Source: Alitabrizicola rongguiensis (lineage in GTDB: Bacteria > Pseudomonadota > Alphaproteobacteria > Rhodobacterales > Rhodobacteraceae). From it: a stretch of DNA of 64,000 nt. Within the stretch, counting starts at the first letter, position 1; every line of letters begins with the position of its first letter. The stretch is from positions 186,001 to 250,000 of the forward strand of contig NZ_JAKENF010000001.1 in the NCBI RefSeq assembly GCF_021491355.1, in the 5' to 3' direction. The notes beneath the pieces are model-generated. The model searched no databases. It was not told the DNA's origin and saw only the letters and a program-made list of their open reading frames with translations. The translations under genes and the position numbers were made by a program. Below, one piece after another: positions 17,547-26,015 of this stretch.

Positions 17547-18206
17547 ATGACGATGAAGTATTTCAGCAAGATGACCCTCGCGGCCCTCGCGCTCGGCCTG
17601 ACCTCCAGTCTGGCGCCGTCGGCGGAAGCGGCTACACTCCTTGGGACGTTCACTCACAAATATGGCAGTGACGCGGGCCGGATCGATCCGGCCGGCAGCG
17701 ACACACTCAACGCCAAATCGGTTACGGTAAGCGACGCGAGTTCGCCGCGCTTCTCGGACACCATCAGCTTCGGATCGCTAAACTACGCCAGCATAAGCTA
17801 CGTGAAGCTTTCGCTGAGCTATAGCGGCGCCACTCCGGATTTCGCGCAAAGCTGCCCGACCTGCTTTGTCTACTGGCGCGAGCGCTGGACCACCGATTTC
17901 CTTGGTCTCGACGACTCTTCCACCGGCGACAACCTGCGCACCCTGCTGGACGGCTCGCCGGTTCAGGTCATCAAGTTGAGCCTCGCTAAAGACATCGGCG
18001 CCGTGACGGCCTTTGCCCGCCTTCTGGCGACCGAGGCTCTGTCGTTCCGCTTCAACGAGTGGAGCAACGGCAACGATACCTTCCGGCTGTCGTCGGCGAA
18101 GCTGGAGGTCTACGGCGCCCCGGTGCCGCTTCCCGCCAGCGGCCTGATGCTCGCCGGCGCGCTTGGCGGCGCGGCCCTGATCCGTCGGCGCAAGGCGCAG
18201 GCCTGA
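17547..18206 (+). CDS. VPLPA-CTERM sorting domain protein
   Basis: This 219-residue secreted protein has a signal peptide (ends SAEAA, near residue 29), a beta-rich ectodomain with a CPTC pair (AQSCPTCFVYW), and a C-terminal tail. The tail is VPLPASGLMLAGALGGAALI followed by RRRKAQA, the exosortase sorting signal. A second ATG two codons downstream (17553) has better spacing from the GGCGGGA site and may be the true start. The 270 bases upstream are less GC-rich than the rest and probably hold divergent promoters for this gene and DUF167. A strong hairpin terminator follows. Confidence 0.83.
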   Translation: MTMKYFSKMTLAALALGLTSSLAPSAEAATLLGTFTHKYGSDAGRIDPAGSDTLNAKSVTVSDASSPRFSDTISFGSLNYASISYVKLSLSYSGATPDFAQSCPTCFVYWRERWTTDFLGLDDSSTGDNLRTLLDGSPVQVIKLSLAKDIGAVTAFARLLATEALSFRFNEWSNGNDTFRLSSAKLEVYGAPVPLPASGLMLAGALGGAALIRRRKAQA

Positions 18207-18227
18207 TCCACGGCTGACCAGATCTGG

Positions 18228-18263
18228 CGGGCGGCTCCCAGTCGGGGGCCGCCCGTTCCTTTT
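18228..18263 (+). terminator. Hairpin terminator after VPLPA-CTERM gene
   Basis: A 12-bp stem (18228-18239 with 18244-18255, one G-T wobble) encloses the loop AGTC and is followed by TTCCTTTT. It lies 22 bases after the stop at 18206, which fits intrinsic termination. Confidence 0.7.
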
Positions 18264-18326
18264 GGCGGGCGGTTTTCCCCGCCGCCCTCATCGCCTAAGG
18301 TCCACCAAACCGGACGGAGACCCGCG

Positions 18327-19424
18327 ATGACCACCGCTTTCTATTCCGATGAACGCTGCTTCTGGCATGGCGGGGGCAACTATGTGCTGACGGTACCTGC
18401 CGGCGGCCTCGTCCAACCTGGCGGCGGACTGCCCGAAAACCCGGAAACCAAGCGGCGGCTCCTGAATCTGCTTCATGTCTCAGGCATGATGGCGGACCTG
18501 TCATCCCGCAAGGCCGAACCGGCCGATTGGGACGACCTGCGCCGCGTCCACCCGGAAAGCTACCTCGGCGCCTTCAAGACCGCCTCGGATGCAGGCGGCG
18601 GCGAGCTTGGCCTCCGTACCCCCTTCAGCAAGGGCGGCTTCGAGATCGCGGCCCTGTCTGCGGGCCTCGCGAAGGCGGCGCTTGTCGATGTGCTGACCGG
18701 TAGCGCAACGAATGCCTATGCGCTCAGCCGCCCGCCGGGGCATCACTGCCTGCCTGACTGGCCCAACGGGTTCTGCCTGCTCGCCAACATCGCCATCGCG
18801 ATCGAGGCCGCGATGACGCAGGGGCTGGCGGGCCGGATCGCCGTCGTGGACTGGGATGTCCACCACGGAAACGGGACCGAGGCGATCTACCTTGGCCGGG
18901 GCGACGTGCTGACGATCTCGCTGCATCAGGAACGCAACTACCCGATGGATACCGGCGGCGCCGAGGTGCGCGGCATCGGCGCGGGCCTTGGCGCCAACAT
19001 GAACATCCCGCTGCCGCCCGGAACCGGCCATGCCGGCTATCTTATGGCCATGGATCGACTGGTCCTGCCGGCGCTTCACCGCTTCAAGCCGGACGCCATC
19101 GTTATTGCCTGCGGGTTCGATGCCTCGGCGGTCGATCCGCTTGGCCGGATGATGGCGACTGCCGAGACCTTTCGCCTCATGACGCGCGCCGTAAAGCGGG
19201 CGGCGGAGGAGCTGTGCAATGGTCGCCTCGTGCTGGTGCATGAGGGCGGCTATTCCGAGGTGCATGTGCCTTTCTGTGGCCACGCAGTGATCGAGGAGCT
19301 GTCGGGCAGCACCATCTCTGCCCCCGACCCGCTTGGCGAGACGCTGGCGAAACGCCAGCCCGGCCCGGCCTTCGACGCCTTCCTGTCGGGCTGGCTGGAC
19401 GAACTCGCCCGGCACTTTGTCTGA
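18327..19424 (+). CDS. Class II histone-deacetylase-like amidohydrolase
   Basis: This 365-residue zinc hydrolase belongs to the arginase/deacetylase fold. RPPGHHCLPD carries the two active-site histidines (139, 140). VVDWDVHHGNGT supplies metal ligands Asp177 and His179, ACGFDASAVDPLGRM supplies the third Asp, and HEGGYSE supplies the catalytic tyrosine. Bacterial members remove acetyl groups from polyamines or other small amines and sometimes from proteins; the substrate is not evident. The gene is read in the same direction as the nitroreductase gene 97 bases downstream. Confidence 0.9.
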   Translation: MTTAFYSDERCFWHGGGNYVLTVPAGGLVQPGGGLPENPETKRRLLNLLHVSGMMADLSSRKAEPADWDDLRRVHPESYLGAFKTASDAGGGELGLRTPFSKGGFEIAALSAGLAKAALVDVLTGSATNAYALSRPPGHHCLPDWPNGFCLLANIAIAIEAAMTQGLAGRIAVVDWDVHHGNGTEAIYLGRGDVLTISLHQERNYPMDTGGAEVRGIGAGLGANMNIPLPPGTGHAGYLMAMDRLVLPALHRFKPDAIVIACGFDASAVDPLGRMMATAETFRLMTRAVKRAAEELCNGRLVLVHEGGYSEVHVPFCGHAVIEELSGSTISAPDPLGETLAKRQPGPAFDAFLSGWLDELARHFV

Positions 19425-19521
19425 GCGCGCCGCCCTTGCATCTTGCCGGATGACCGCCAAATTCGACGGAAGGCCCGGTTGCCAGCCGTTCAAGCCGCCG
19501 GAACACCAACAAGGACCGTAA

Positions 19522-20100
19522 ATGCCCGACCAGAACACTGCTGCGCTCGATTTCCTGCTGACCCGGCAATCCCGCCCCGCCAAGACCTTCACACTTCCGG
19601 TCCCGAGCCGGGACGAGTTGATCCCGATCCTGACCGCCGCTGCCCGTGTCCCCGATCACGGCAAGCTCGAGCCGTGGCGATTCATCGTGCTGGAAAAGCC
19701 TGCACTGCGCCGTCTGGCCGATCTGGCCGAGGCACGTGCCATCGAAAAGGGCCTTGATGCCGAACAGGTGGCCAAGGGACGCGGTCAGTTCGATGCGAGC
19801 CACCTGGCTGTGGTCGTCGTTGCCAGCCCCAAGCCTTCGCCCAAGATCCCAGAGATCGAACAGACGCTTTCGGCGGGGGCCGCCTGCCTTGCGCTACTCA
19901 ATGCCGCAACCGCTGCCGGCTGGGGGGCGAACTGGCTGTCGGGCTGGCCAAGCTACGACCGGCGCTTTCTCGAGCAGGGCCTTGGCCTGACACCCGAGGA
20001 ATTCGTTGCCGGCATCGTCCATATCGGCACCGCACCGCTGACCCCGCCCGACCGACCGCGCCCGGATCTGGGGCGCATCGTCGCTTGGGTCGGGGCATGA
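19522..20100 (+). CDS. Nitroreductase family protein
   Basis: This FMN-dependent oxidoreductase of 192 residues has the short YdjA-like form. The FMN-binding start is RVPDHGKLEPWRFIVLE (about 44-60), with NAATAAGWGANWLSGW in the middle and GIVHIGTAP near the end. The physiological substrate is unknown. Its TGA overlaps the ATG of the next gene (ATGA at 20097-20100), so the two are translationally coupled. Confidence 0.9.
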   Translation: MPDQNTAALDFLLTRQSRPAKTFTLPVPSRDELIPILTAAARVPDHGKLEPWRFIVLEKPALRRLADLAEARAIEKGLDAEQVAKGRGQFDASHLAVVVVASPKPSPKIPEIEQTLSAGAACLALLNAATAAGWGANWLSGWPSYDRRFLEQGLGLTPEEFVAGIVHIGTAPLTPPDRPRPDLGRIVAWVGA

Positions 20101-20801
20101 TCCTCGACAGCTTTCTCAAGGCGCTCGGGCAACTGGGCGACGGCCGGTTTCAGCGGGTGCTTTGGCTCGGAATCGGCCTGACGCTCGGCCTCTTCATCGC
20201 AGCCTTCGTCGCGCTGCGCTGGACGATCCGCTGGATCGTCCCCGACACCGTCACCCTGCCCCGCCTGGGCGAAGTGCACTGGATCGAGCGCGTGCTGGAA
20301 TTCGGGGCGATCCCGGTCATGCTGCTGGCGTCGGTCTTCCTGATGGTGCCGGTCGCCTCGGCCTTCTGCGGCCTCTTCCTCGACGATGTCGCCGAAGCGG
20401 TCGAGGACCGGCACTATCCCGGATTGCCCCCCGCTCCACGCATCCCGATCTCCAGCCAGATCTGGGATGCGATCCGGTTCTTCGGCACCGTCGTGGTGGT
20501 CAACCTCGTGGCGCTGCTGGTCTATCCCTTCTCGGGACCCTTCGCACCGATTGTGTTCTGGATCGTCAACGGCTTCCTTCTGGGTCGAGAGTATTTCACC
20601 CTCGCCGCCATGCGCCGTATTGGCCCCGAAGGGGCGCGGGCGCTGCGCTCACGCTATTCGGGCACGATCTGGCTTGCCGGCGCGCTGATGGCTGCGCCGC
20701 TCTCCATCCCTGTCGTAAACCTGCTGGTGCCGGTCCTTGGGGCGGCGACCTTTACCCACCTGTTCCATCGGCTGCAGGCTCAGGTCCCATCACGCCCCTG
20801 A
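20097..20801 (+). CDS. EI24/CysZ-like integral membrane protein
   Basis: This 234-residue protein has about four to five hydrophobic segments (first about 21-43, IGLTLGLFIAAFVALRWTI). A cytoplasmic stretch, EAVEDRHYPGLPPAP, matches the EI24 family, which includes the sulfate permease CysZ. No sulfur-assimilation gene is nearby, so sulfate transport is only a possibility. Translation is coupled to the nitroreductase gene through an ATGA overlap. Its last 50 bases overlap the 3' end of the convergent DUF1467 gene. Confidence 0.82.
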   Translation: MILDSFLKALGQLGDGRFQRVLWLGIGLTLGLFIAAFVALRWTIRWIVPDTVTLPRLGEVHWIERVLEFGAIPVMLLASVFLMVPVASAFCGLFLDDVAEAVEDRHYPGLPPAPRIPISSQIWDAIRFFGTVVVVNLVALLVYPFSGPFAPIVFWIVNGFLLGREYFTLAAMRRIGPEGARALRSRYSGTIWLAGALMAAPLSIPVVNLLVPVLGAATFTHLFHRLQAQVPSRP

Positions 20802-21048
20802 AATCCAGGTCGCGGATGGTGATGACGCCAGAAATGATGATGGCGCAGATCGCCGCCGAAACCGGGACCGCGATGAAGGTGGTGATCCAGGCCTTCTTCT
20901 TTACGTTCTCCTCGGCGGGCGCACTTTTCGGCGTGCCCGGCACCACCGAGCCGCTGTCCGCCTGCGAGCGGAAGCGGAATGGCAGGACCAGAAAGAACAC
21001 CATGAACCAGGTCACGGCAAAGACGACAAGAATCGCGGTGATCGACAT
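20752..21048 (-). CDS. DUF1467 family membrane protein
   Basis: This 98-residue protein has two transmembrane helices. The first is MSITAILVVFAVTWFMVFF and the second is near AWITTFIAVPVSAAICAIII. The first carries the FFLVLPFRFRSQAD border typical of DUF1467. The function is unknown. In Rhodobacterales the gene commonly follows mce. Here its ATG at 21048 overlaps the mce stop by one base (TGATG), so translation is coupled. The GTG one codon earlier is less likely. Confidence 0.87.
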   Translation of the reverse strand: MSITAILVVFAVTWFMVFFLVLPFRFRSQADSGSVVPGTPKSAPAEENVKKKAWITTFIAVPVSAAICAIIISGVITIRDLDFRGVMGPEPAADGTGG

Positions 21049-21452
21049 CACACTTGTTCCAGTTCCACCAGGCAGCCGTTGAAATCCTTCGGGTGAAGGA
21101 ACAGCACCGGCTTGCCATGCGCGCCGATCTTCGGCTCGCCCGAACCGAGCACCCGGGCACCGGCCGCCTTGAGCCGGTCGCGCGCAGCAAGGATATCCTC
21201 GACCTCATAGCAGATGTGGTGAATGCCGCCCGCCGGGTTCTTCTCGAGGAAGCCGGCGATGGGCGAGTTGTCTCCCAGGGGATAGAGCAATTCGATCTTG
21301 GTATTCGGCAGCTCGATGAACACCACCGTCACCCCGTGATCCGGCTCGTCCTGCGGGGCGCCGACCTTGGCGCCAAGCGTCTCGCGATACTGGCGAGAGG
21401 CGGCGTCGAGGTCCGGAACGGCGATGGCGACATGGTTCAGGCGGCCGATCAT
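21048..21452 (-). CDS. mce: Methylmalonyl-CoA epimerase
   Basis: This 134-residue glyoxalase-fold enzyme interconverts (S)- and (R)-methylmalonyl-CoA on the way from propionyl-CoA to succinyl-CoA. Metal ligands are visible as His7 (RLNHVAIAVPDL), the histidine pair in GGIHHICYEVEDI, and the C-terminal glutamate in CLVELEQV. ELLYPLGDNSPIAGFLEKN is the typical mid-domain signature. The ATG at 21452 has an AGG-rich leader (GGAGACCTCCCC). It is coupled to DUF1467. meaB at the left window edge acts in the same route. Confidence 0.94.
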   Translation of the reverse strand: MIGRLNHVAIAVPDLDAASRQYRETLGAKVGAPQDEPDHGVTVVFIELPNTKIELLYPLGDNSPIAGFLEKNPAGGIHHICYEVEDILAARDRLKAAGARVLGSGEPKIGAHGKPVLFLHPKDFNGCLVELEQV

Positions 21453-21595
21453 GGGGAGGTCTCCGTGCAAACTTCCCGGGCGTTATGGGGTCAGGAGCGT
21501 CGTTCGGCAAGGTCTGCATCGCCGCAGTGGTCCGGCCCTACTGGCGGGTCTCGGGGCGGCGCGCTACATCATCGCTGCACAGCAAAGGACCCGCC

Positions 21596-22588
21596 ATGAC
21601 CCTTTCCACCCGCCCCTTCGGCCATTCGGGCCGCGACGTGTCTGGCATCGGCTTCGGCGCCTGGGCCATCGGCGGCTCTTGGGGCGATGTCTCCGAGGCG
21701 GATGCCAAGGCCACGATCCATGCGGCGCTCGATTCTGGCGTGACCTTTCTCGACACGGCCGATGTCTATGGCGACGGCCGATCGGAGCGGTTGATCAGGG
21801 ACGTGCTGGCTGAACGCGGCGGCCCCCGCCCCTTCGTCGCGACCAAGGCCGGCCGCCGCCTGTCCCCGCATGTCGCCGAGGGCTACACCGCCGCCAACCT
21901 CGAAGCCTTCATTGACCGCAGCCGCGCCAATCTCGGCATGGACTGCCTCGATCTTGTCCAGCTCCATTGTCCGCCGACCGACATCTTCTACCGCGCCGAA
22001 GTCTTCGACGCGCTCGATGACCTGAAGTCGCGCGGCAAGATCGCGGCCTATGGCGTCTCGGTCGAGAAGGTCGAAGAGGCGCTCAAGGCCATCGAGTTCC
22101 CGGGCGTCGTGTCAGTCCAGATCATCTACAACATTTTTCGCCAGCGCCCCGAACGGCTCTTCTTTCCGGAGGCGAAACGTCGTGGCATCGCCGTCATCGC
22201 AAGGGTGCCACTGGCCTCGGGCCTGCTGAGCGGCAAGATGTCCGCCGCTAGCACCTTCGCCGCCGACGACCACCGCAACTTCAACCGCCATGGCGAAAGC
22301 TTCGACATGGGCGAGACCTTCTCGGGCGTGCCCTTCGATGTAGCGCTCGAGGCGGTCGAGGCGATCCGCCCGCTGGTGCCGCAGGGCGCAACCATGGCGC
22401 AATTCGCGCTGCGCTGGATCCTGATGCAACAGGCGGTGACAACCGTCATACCCGGCGCGCGCCGCCCCGATCAGGCGCTGTCCAACGCCGGTGCCGACGC
22501 GCTCGCCCCCCTGACGGACGAGACCATGGTCGCGCTCCGCGACCTCTACGAGGAAAAGATCGCGCCGCACGTCCACCATCGCTGGTGA
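21596..22588 (+). CDS. Aldo/keto reductase
   Basis: This 330-residue NAD(P)H-dependent TIM-barrel oxidoreductase has all four catalytic residues: Asp53 (FLDTADVYG), Tyr58, Lys84 (VATKAGRR) and His124 (LVQLHCPP). The C-terminal cofactor site is VTTVIPGARRPDQALSNAGA. The substrate is unknown. The ATG at 21596 matches family N-termini. The gene is divergent from mce. Copy 2 of the hairpin-tail repeat lies just after its stop. Confidence 0.92.
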   Translation: MTLSTRPFGHSGRDVSGIGFGAWAIGGSWGDVSEADAKATIHAALDSGVTFLDTADVYGDGRSERLIRDVLAERGGPRPFVATKAGRRLSPHVAEGYTAANLEAFIDRSRANLGMDCLDLVQLHCPPTDIFYRAEVFDALDDLKSRGKIAAYGVSVEKVEEALKAIEFPGVVSVQIIYNIFRQRPERLFFPEAKRRGIAVIARVPLASGLLSGKMSAASTFAADDHRNFNRHGESFDMGETFSGVPFDVALEAVEAIRPLVPQGATMAQFALRWILMQQAVTTVIPGARRPDQALSNAGADALAPLTDETMVALRDLYEEKIAPHVHHRW

Positions 22589-22599
22589 CGGGTAAATCT

Positions 22600-22650
22600 C
22601 ATTTTCTGAGTGCAAGTATGCTCGGGGATGCGGGGGCAGACGGCCCCCGC
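22600..22650 (-). repeat. Dispersed hairpin-tail repeat, copy 2
   Basis: Read on the minus strand, GCGGGGGC, loop CGTCT and GCCCCCGC form a perfect 8-bp hairpin. A tail follows that matches copy 1 (7103-7160) closely, including CCCCGAG, TTGCA and CAGAAAATG. It fills the space between the convergent stops of the aldo/keto reductase and GNAT genes and follows the GNAT gene in the same orientation. Confidence 0.75.
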
Positions 22651-22658
22651 TCCGGCCC

Positions 22659-23381
22659 CTACTTCTCGCCGAGCGACGGGTCGGATGTGAAGCGCACCAG
22701 CTGAGTGAGGTCCGACAGTCGTTCCTTCTGCCGCCCCTTGGCGTCGAAGTTTGCGGGCCGCAGCCAGGCCTCGTAGCATTCCTTCAGCGCCGGCCATTCC
22801 TTGTCGATGCAGGCGAACCACGCGGTATCGCGGTTGCGCCCCTTCACGATCACCGCCTGCCGGAAGATGCCCTCGTAGCTGAAGCCCAGCCGCTGTGCCG
22901 CACGCCGCGACGGCAGGTTGAGCGCGTTGCATTTCCACTCGTAGCGCCGATAGCCCGCCTCGAAGACCCATTTCATCATCAGGTACATCGCCTCGGTCGC
23001 GCCGCGCGTGCCCTGCAACTCGGGCGAGAAGCAGATATGCCCGACCTCGATCGTCCCGGCGTCGGGGGTGATCCGCAGGAAACTCGCCACGCCGCAGCAG
23101 CGCCCCGTGGCCAGATCGCGGACGACATAGAACATCGGATCGGCCGAGCCCTCGAAATCCTTTGCCCAACGGTGATAGCGGGCCGAGGAACCGAAGGGAC
23201 CGTAAGGCATGTAGTCCCAAAGCGAGTCGTCGCCTGAAAAGGCGCGGTAGAGGTCGGCGGCATGGGCATCCGCATCCAGCTTCTCGAGCTGGACATAGCG
23301 CCCGGTCAGCGTCTCGCCTGACGGCCGCGGCGGTGGGGTGAATCCGGGCACCGGTGTTCCGAGGCGTTCGTCTTCCGTCAT
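22659..23381 (-). CDS. GNAT family N-acetyltransferase (RimJ/RimL-like)
   Basis: This 240-residue acetyltransferase of the RimJ/RimL type has an N-terminal proline-rich lead (PVPGFTPPPRPSGETL). The acetyl-CoA-binding part contains EVGHICFSPELQGTRGATEAM and is followed by CNALNLPSRRAAQRLGFSYEG. Related proteins acetylate protein N-termini or small amines; the target is unknown. The ATG at 23381 has GGAGAG directly upstream and is preferred over one four codons earlier. It is followed by the hairpin-tail repeat. Confidence 0.88.
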   Translation of the reverse strand: MTEDERLGTPVPGFTPPPRPSGETLTGRYVQLEKLDADAHAADLYRAFSGDDSLWDYMPYGPFGSSARYHRWAKDFEGSADPMFYVVRDLATGRCCGVASFLRITPDAGTIEVGHICFSPELQGTRGATEAMYLMMKWVFEAGYRRYEWKCNALNLPSRRAAQRLGFSYEGIFRQAVIVKGRNRDTAWFACIDKEWPALKECYEAWLRPANFDAKGRQKERLSDLTQLVRFTSDPSLGEK

Positions 23382-23471
23382 GCGGCTCTCCATCTCTGCC
23401 CCGCCGTTATGCGGCTGCAACCCCCGGTCATCAACGCCATTTGCGACCGCAACCGCCGGGAAAAGAGCGGA

Positions 23472-23984
23472 TCAGAAGCGAAAGCCCGGCGGATAGTCAT
23501 GCTGGCCATCAAAATCCGCCTTGCCGACCTCGATTCCGTTGGCGCGCAGGATCGCGAAGGCAATGGAGCTGTGGAACAGGAAGTTCGGCATACCGAACAC
23601 ATGAAGGAAGGTCGCGCCATCCTGATCAAGCTGTGCGAACCCGGCCCGGTGCCGCACCCGCCGCTGTTCGGCGCCGGCAAATTCCGCCGGGTCCAGCGCG
23701 CGCAGCGCCTCCTCGGCCTCGGCGACGCGGGCGAGCAATCCGTCGCGATCCGGTGGCGGTTCGCTGACCTTCGGCTGTCCCCGACCCGCCAGAGGATAGG
23801 TCACGCGCAGGGCAAACCCCGTCGCCGTCGCCAGTTGCTGGCCGCAGGTGAACATGTCGGGCTGAAGGCGCATCCCCAGCACTTCCTCGCGCCCGCGCAC
23901 CTTGTCCAGCAGGCCGCGCTGGCGGTCGAGATAATGCAGGAACACCGGAACAGAGGCAGTATAGAGCGGCGGATGGTCGGCCAT
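23472..23984 (-). CDS. DUF1993 family protein (copy 2)
   Basis: This 170-residue DUF1993 protein is a paralogue of the one at 5032-5526. The two share the middle pattern LRxxPDMF and the C-terminal pattern with FH, AILRxNGxxxGKxDF. Overall similarity is modest, so the duplication is old or one copy was acquired. The function is unknown. It sits 50 bases after the aspS start side on the same strand and 90 bases upstream of the GNAT gene. Confidence 0.85.
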   Translation of the reverse strand: MADHPPLYTASVPVFLHYLDRQRGLLDKVRGREEVLGMRLQPDMFTCGQQLATATGFALRVTYPLAGRGQPKVSEPPPDRDGLLARVAEAEEALRALDPAEFAGAEQRRVRHRAGFAQLDQDGATFLHVFGMPNFLFHSSIAFAILRANGIEVGKADFDGQHDYPPGFRF

Positions 23985-24034
23985 CTTGCAATTTCCTTGC
24001 GGTCAGGGCCGGGCGATCACGCCGCCCGTCCCGC

Positions 24035-25831
24035 TTACGCTTCCTTCGGCAGCACCCTGAGCCGCAACTCGCGCAACTGCTCGTTGGTTGGCTCGCTCGG
24101 CGCGCCCATCAGCAGGTCCTCTGCACGCTGGTTCATCGGGAACATGATGACTTCGCGGATGTTCATCTCATCGGCGAGCAGCATCACCGCCCGGTCGATG
24201 CCCATGGCGCAGCCGCCGTGCGGCGGGGCGCCATACTTGAACGCCTTGACCATCCCACCGAAGCGCTTGTCCACTTCCGAGTTCGGATAGCCGGCAAGCT
24301 CGAAGGCCCGGTACATGATTTCCGGCTTGTGGTTGCGGATCCCGCCAGAGATCAGCTCATAGCCGTTGCAGGCCAGGTCGTACTGATAGGCATGGACCTT
24401 CAGCGGGTCGCCCATCAGCGCCTCGAGTCCGCCCTGCGGCATCGAGAAGGGATTGTGGCTGAAGTCGATCCGGCCATCGTCGGTTTTCTCGTACATCGGG
24501 AAATCGACGATCCACGCAAAGCGGAAGGTGTCGGTCTCTGCAAGGCCCAGTTCGCGTCCGATCTCGTTGCGCGCCTTGCCCGCAACCGCCTCGAACTGCT
24601 CAGGTTTCCCGCCAAGGAAGAAGGCGGCGTCGCCGACTTCGAGCCCAAGCTGCTGGCGGATCGCCTCTGTCCGCTCGTGGCCGATGTTTTTGGCCAGCGG
24701 CCCGGCGGCTTCCATGCCCGAGCCATCCTCGGCCTCGCGCCAGAAGATGTAGCCCATGCCCGGCAGGCCCTGCGCCTGCGCAAACGCATTCATCCGGTCA
24801 CAGAACTTGCGGCCCACCGGTTCGCCCGACGGCCCCTTCGGCGCCGGGATCGCCCGGACCTCGGTGCCTTCGTTTTCCAGCAGCTTCGCGAAGATCGCAA
24901 AGCCCGAGCCGCGGAAATGCTCGCTGACCACCTGCATCTTGATCGGGTTGCGCAGGTCGGGCTTGTCGGAACCATACCACAGCATCGAGTCGCGATAGGC
25001 GATGCGCGGCCAGTCGCCCGGCACCTTCATGTCGGGCCGGAATTCCTCGAACAGGCCCTGGATCACCGGCTGGACGGCACCAAAGACGTCCTCCTGCTCG
25101 ACGAAGCTCATCTCGATGTCGAGCTGGTAGAAATCGGTCGGGCTGCGGTCGGCGCGCGGGTCCTCGTCGCGGAAGCAAGGCGCGATCTGGAAGTAGCGAT
25201 CAAAGCCCGCCACCATGATCAGCTGCTTGAACTGCTGCGGCGCCTGCGGCAGCGCGTAGAACTTGCCCGGATGCAGGCGCGACGGCACCAAGAAATCGCG
25301 CGCGCCTTCCGGGGAAGACGCCGTGATGATCGGCGTCTGGAATTCGTTGAAGCCCTGCGCCCACATCCGGTTGCGGATCGACCGAACCACATTTGACCGC
25401 AACATCATGTTCTGGTGCAGTTTTTCGCGCCGCAGGTCGAGGAAGCGGTAGGTCAGGCGGGTTTCTTCGGGGTAGTCCACATCGCCGAAGACCGGCAGCG
25501 GAAGCTCGTCCGCTGCACCAAGCACCGTCATGCCCGTTGCATAGACTTCGATCTCGCCAGTTGCGAGCTTGGGGTTGACCATAGAGGCATCCCGCGCCTT
25601 GACCCGCCCGTCGATGCAGATGACCCACTCGGCCCGCACTTTCTCGATCTCGGCGAAGGCGGGGCTGTCACTGTCGGCCAGCACTTGGGTGATGCCGTAA
25701 TGGTCACGCAGGTCGATGAACAGCACCCCCCCGTGATCGCGCACCCGATGCACCCAGCCCGAGAGACGCACGGTCTCGCCGACATTGGCTTTGGTCAGTT
25801 GAGCGCAGGTGTGGCTGCGATAGGCGTGCAT
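24035..25831 (-). CDS. aspS: Aspartyl-tRNA synthetase
   Basis: This 598-residue class IIb synthetase charges tRNA with aspartate. The N-terminal OB-fold anticodon domain is seen in [20 protein letters not shown]. Motif 2 is near [20 protein letters not shown], and motif 3 is in [21 protein letters not shown] bacterial GAD insertion lies in the middle. The length is typical. Whether it also charges tRNA-Asn cannot be told from the sequence here. The ATG at 25831 matches family starts ([12 protein letters not shown]). Confidence 0.97.
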   Translation of the reverse strand: MHAYRSHTCAQLTKANVGETVRLSGWVHRVRDHGGVLFIDLRDHYGITQVLADSDSPAFAEIEKVRAEWVICIDGRVKARDASMVNPKLATGEIEVYATGMTVLGAADELPLPVFGDVDYPEETRLTYRFLDLRREKLHQNMMLRSNVVRSIRNRMWAQGFNEFQTPIITASSPEGARDFLVPSRLHPGKFYALPQAPQQFKQLIMVAGFDRYFQIAPCFRDEDPRADRSPTDFYQLDIEMSFVEQEDVFGAVQPVIQGLFEEFRPDMKVPGDWPRIAYRDSMLWYGSDKPDLRNPIKMQVVSEHFRGSGFAIFAKLLENEGTEVRAIPAPKGPSGEPVGRKFCDRMNAFAQAQGLPGMGYIFWREAEDGSGMEAAGPLAKNIGHERTEAIRQQLGLEVGDAAFFLGGKPEQFEAVAGKARNEIGRELGLAETDTFRFAWIVDFPMYEKTDDGRIDFSHNPFSMPQGGLEALMGDPLKVHAYQYDLACNGYELISGGIRNHKPEIMYRAFELAGYPNSEVDKRFGGMVKAFKYGAPPHGGCAMGIDRAVMLLADEMNIREVIMFPMNQRAEDLLMGAPSEPTNEQLRELRLRVLPKEA

Positions 25832-26015
25832 GGTCGTCCCCTTGGCCCGAGGCTTTTCTTCGTCGCGCCGATACACAGCGGCACGGGCGGGAAGTCAAGC
25901 GACGACGGGCAGACATGAGGTCGGCGCCTGTGCGGAAATGTCGCAGTTAGACTGGAAAGTTCACTTGCCGGCGTTAAGACTCGCGCGGAAATCGGCAGGA
26001 AACGGTCTTGCAGGG

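Noticed and set aside
25938-26015. Longer N-terminus for the cyclopropane synthase from ATG 25938
   Set aside because: The extra 26 residues do not resemble family N-termini, and the ATG at 26016 gives the usual 403-residue length. It remains possible.
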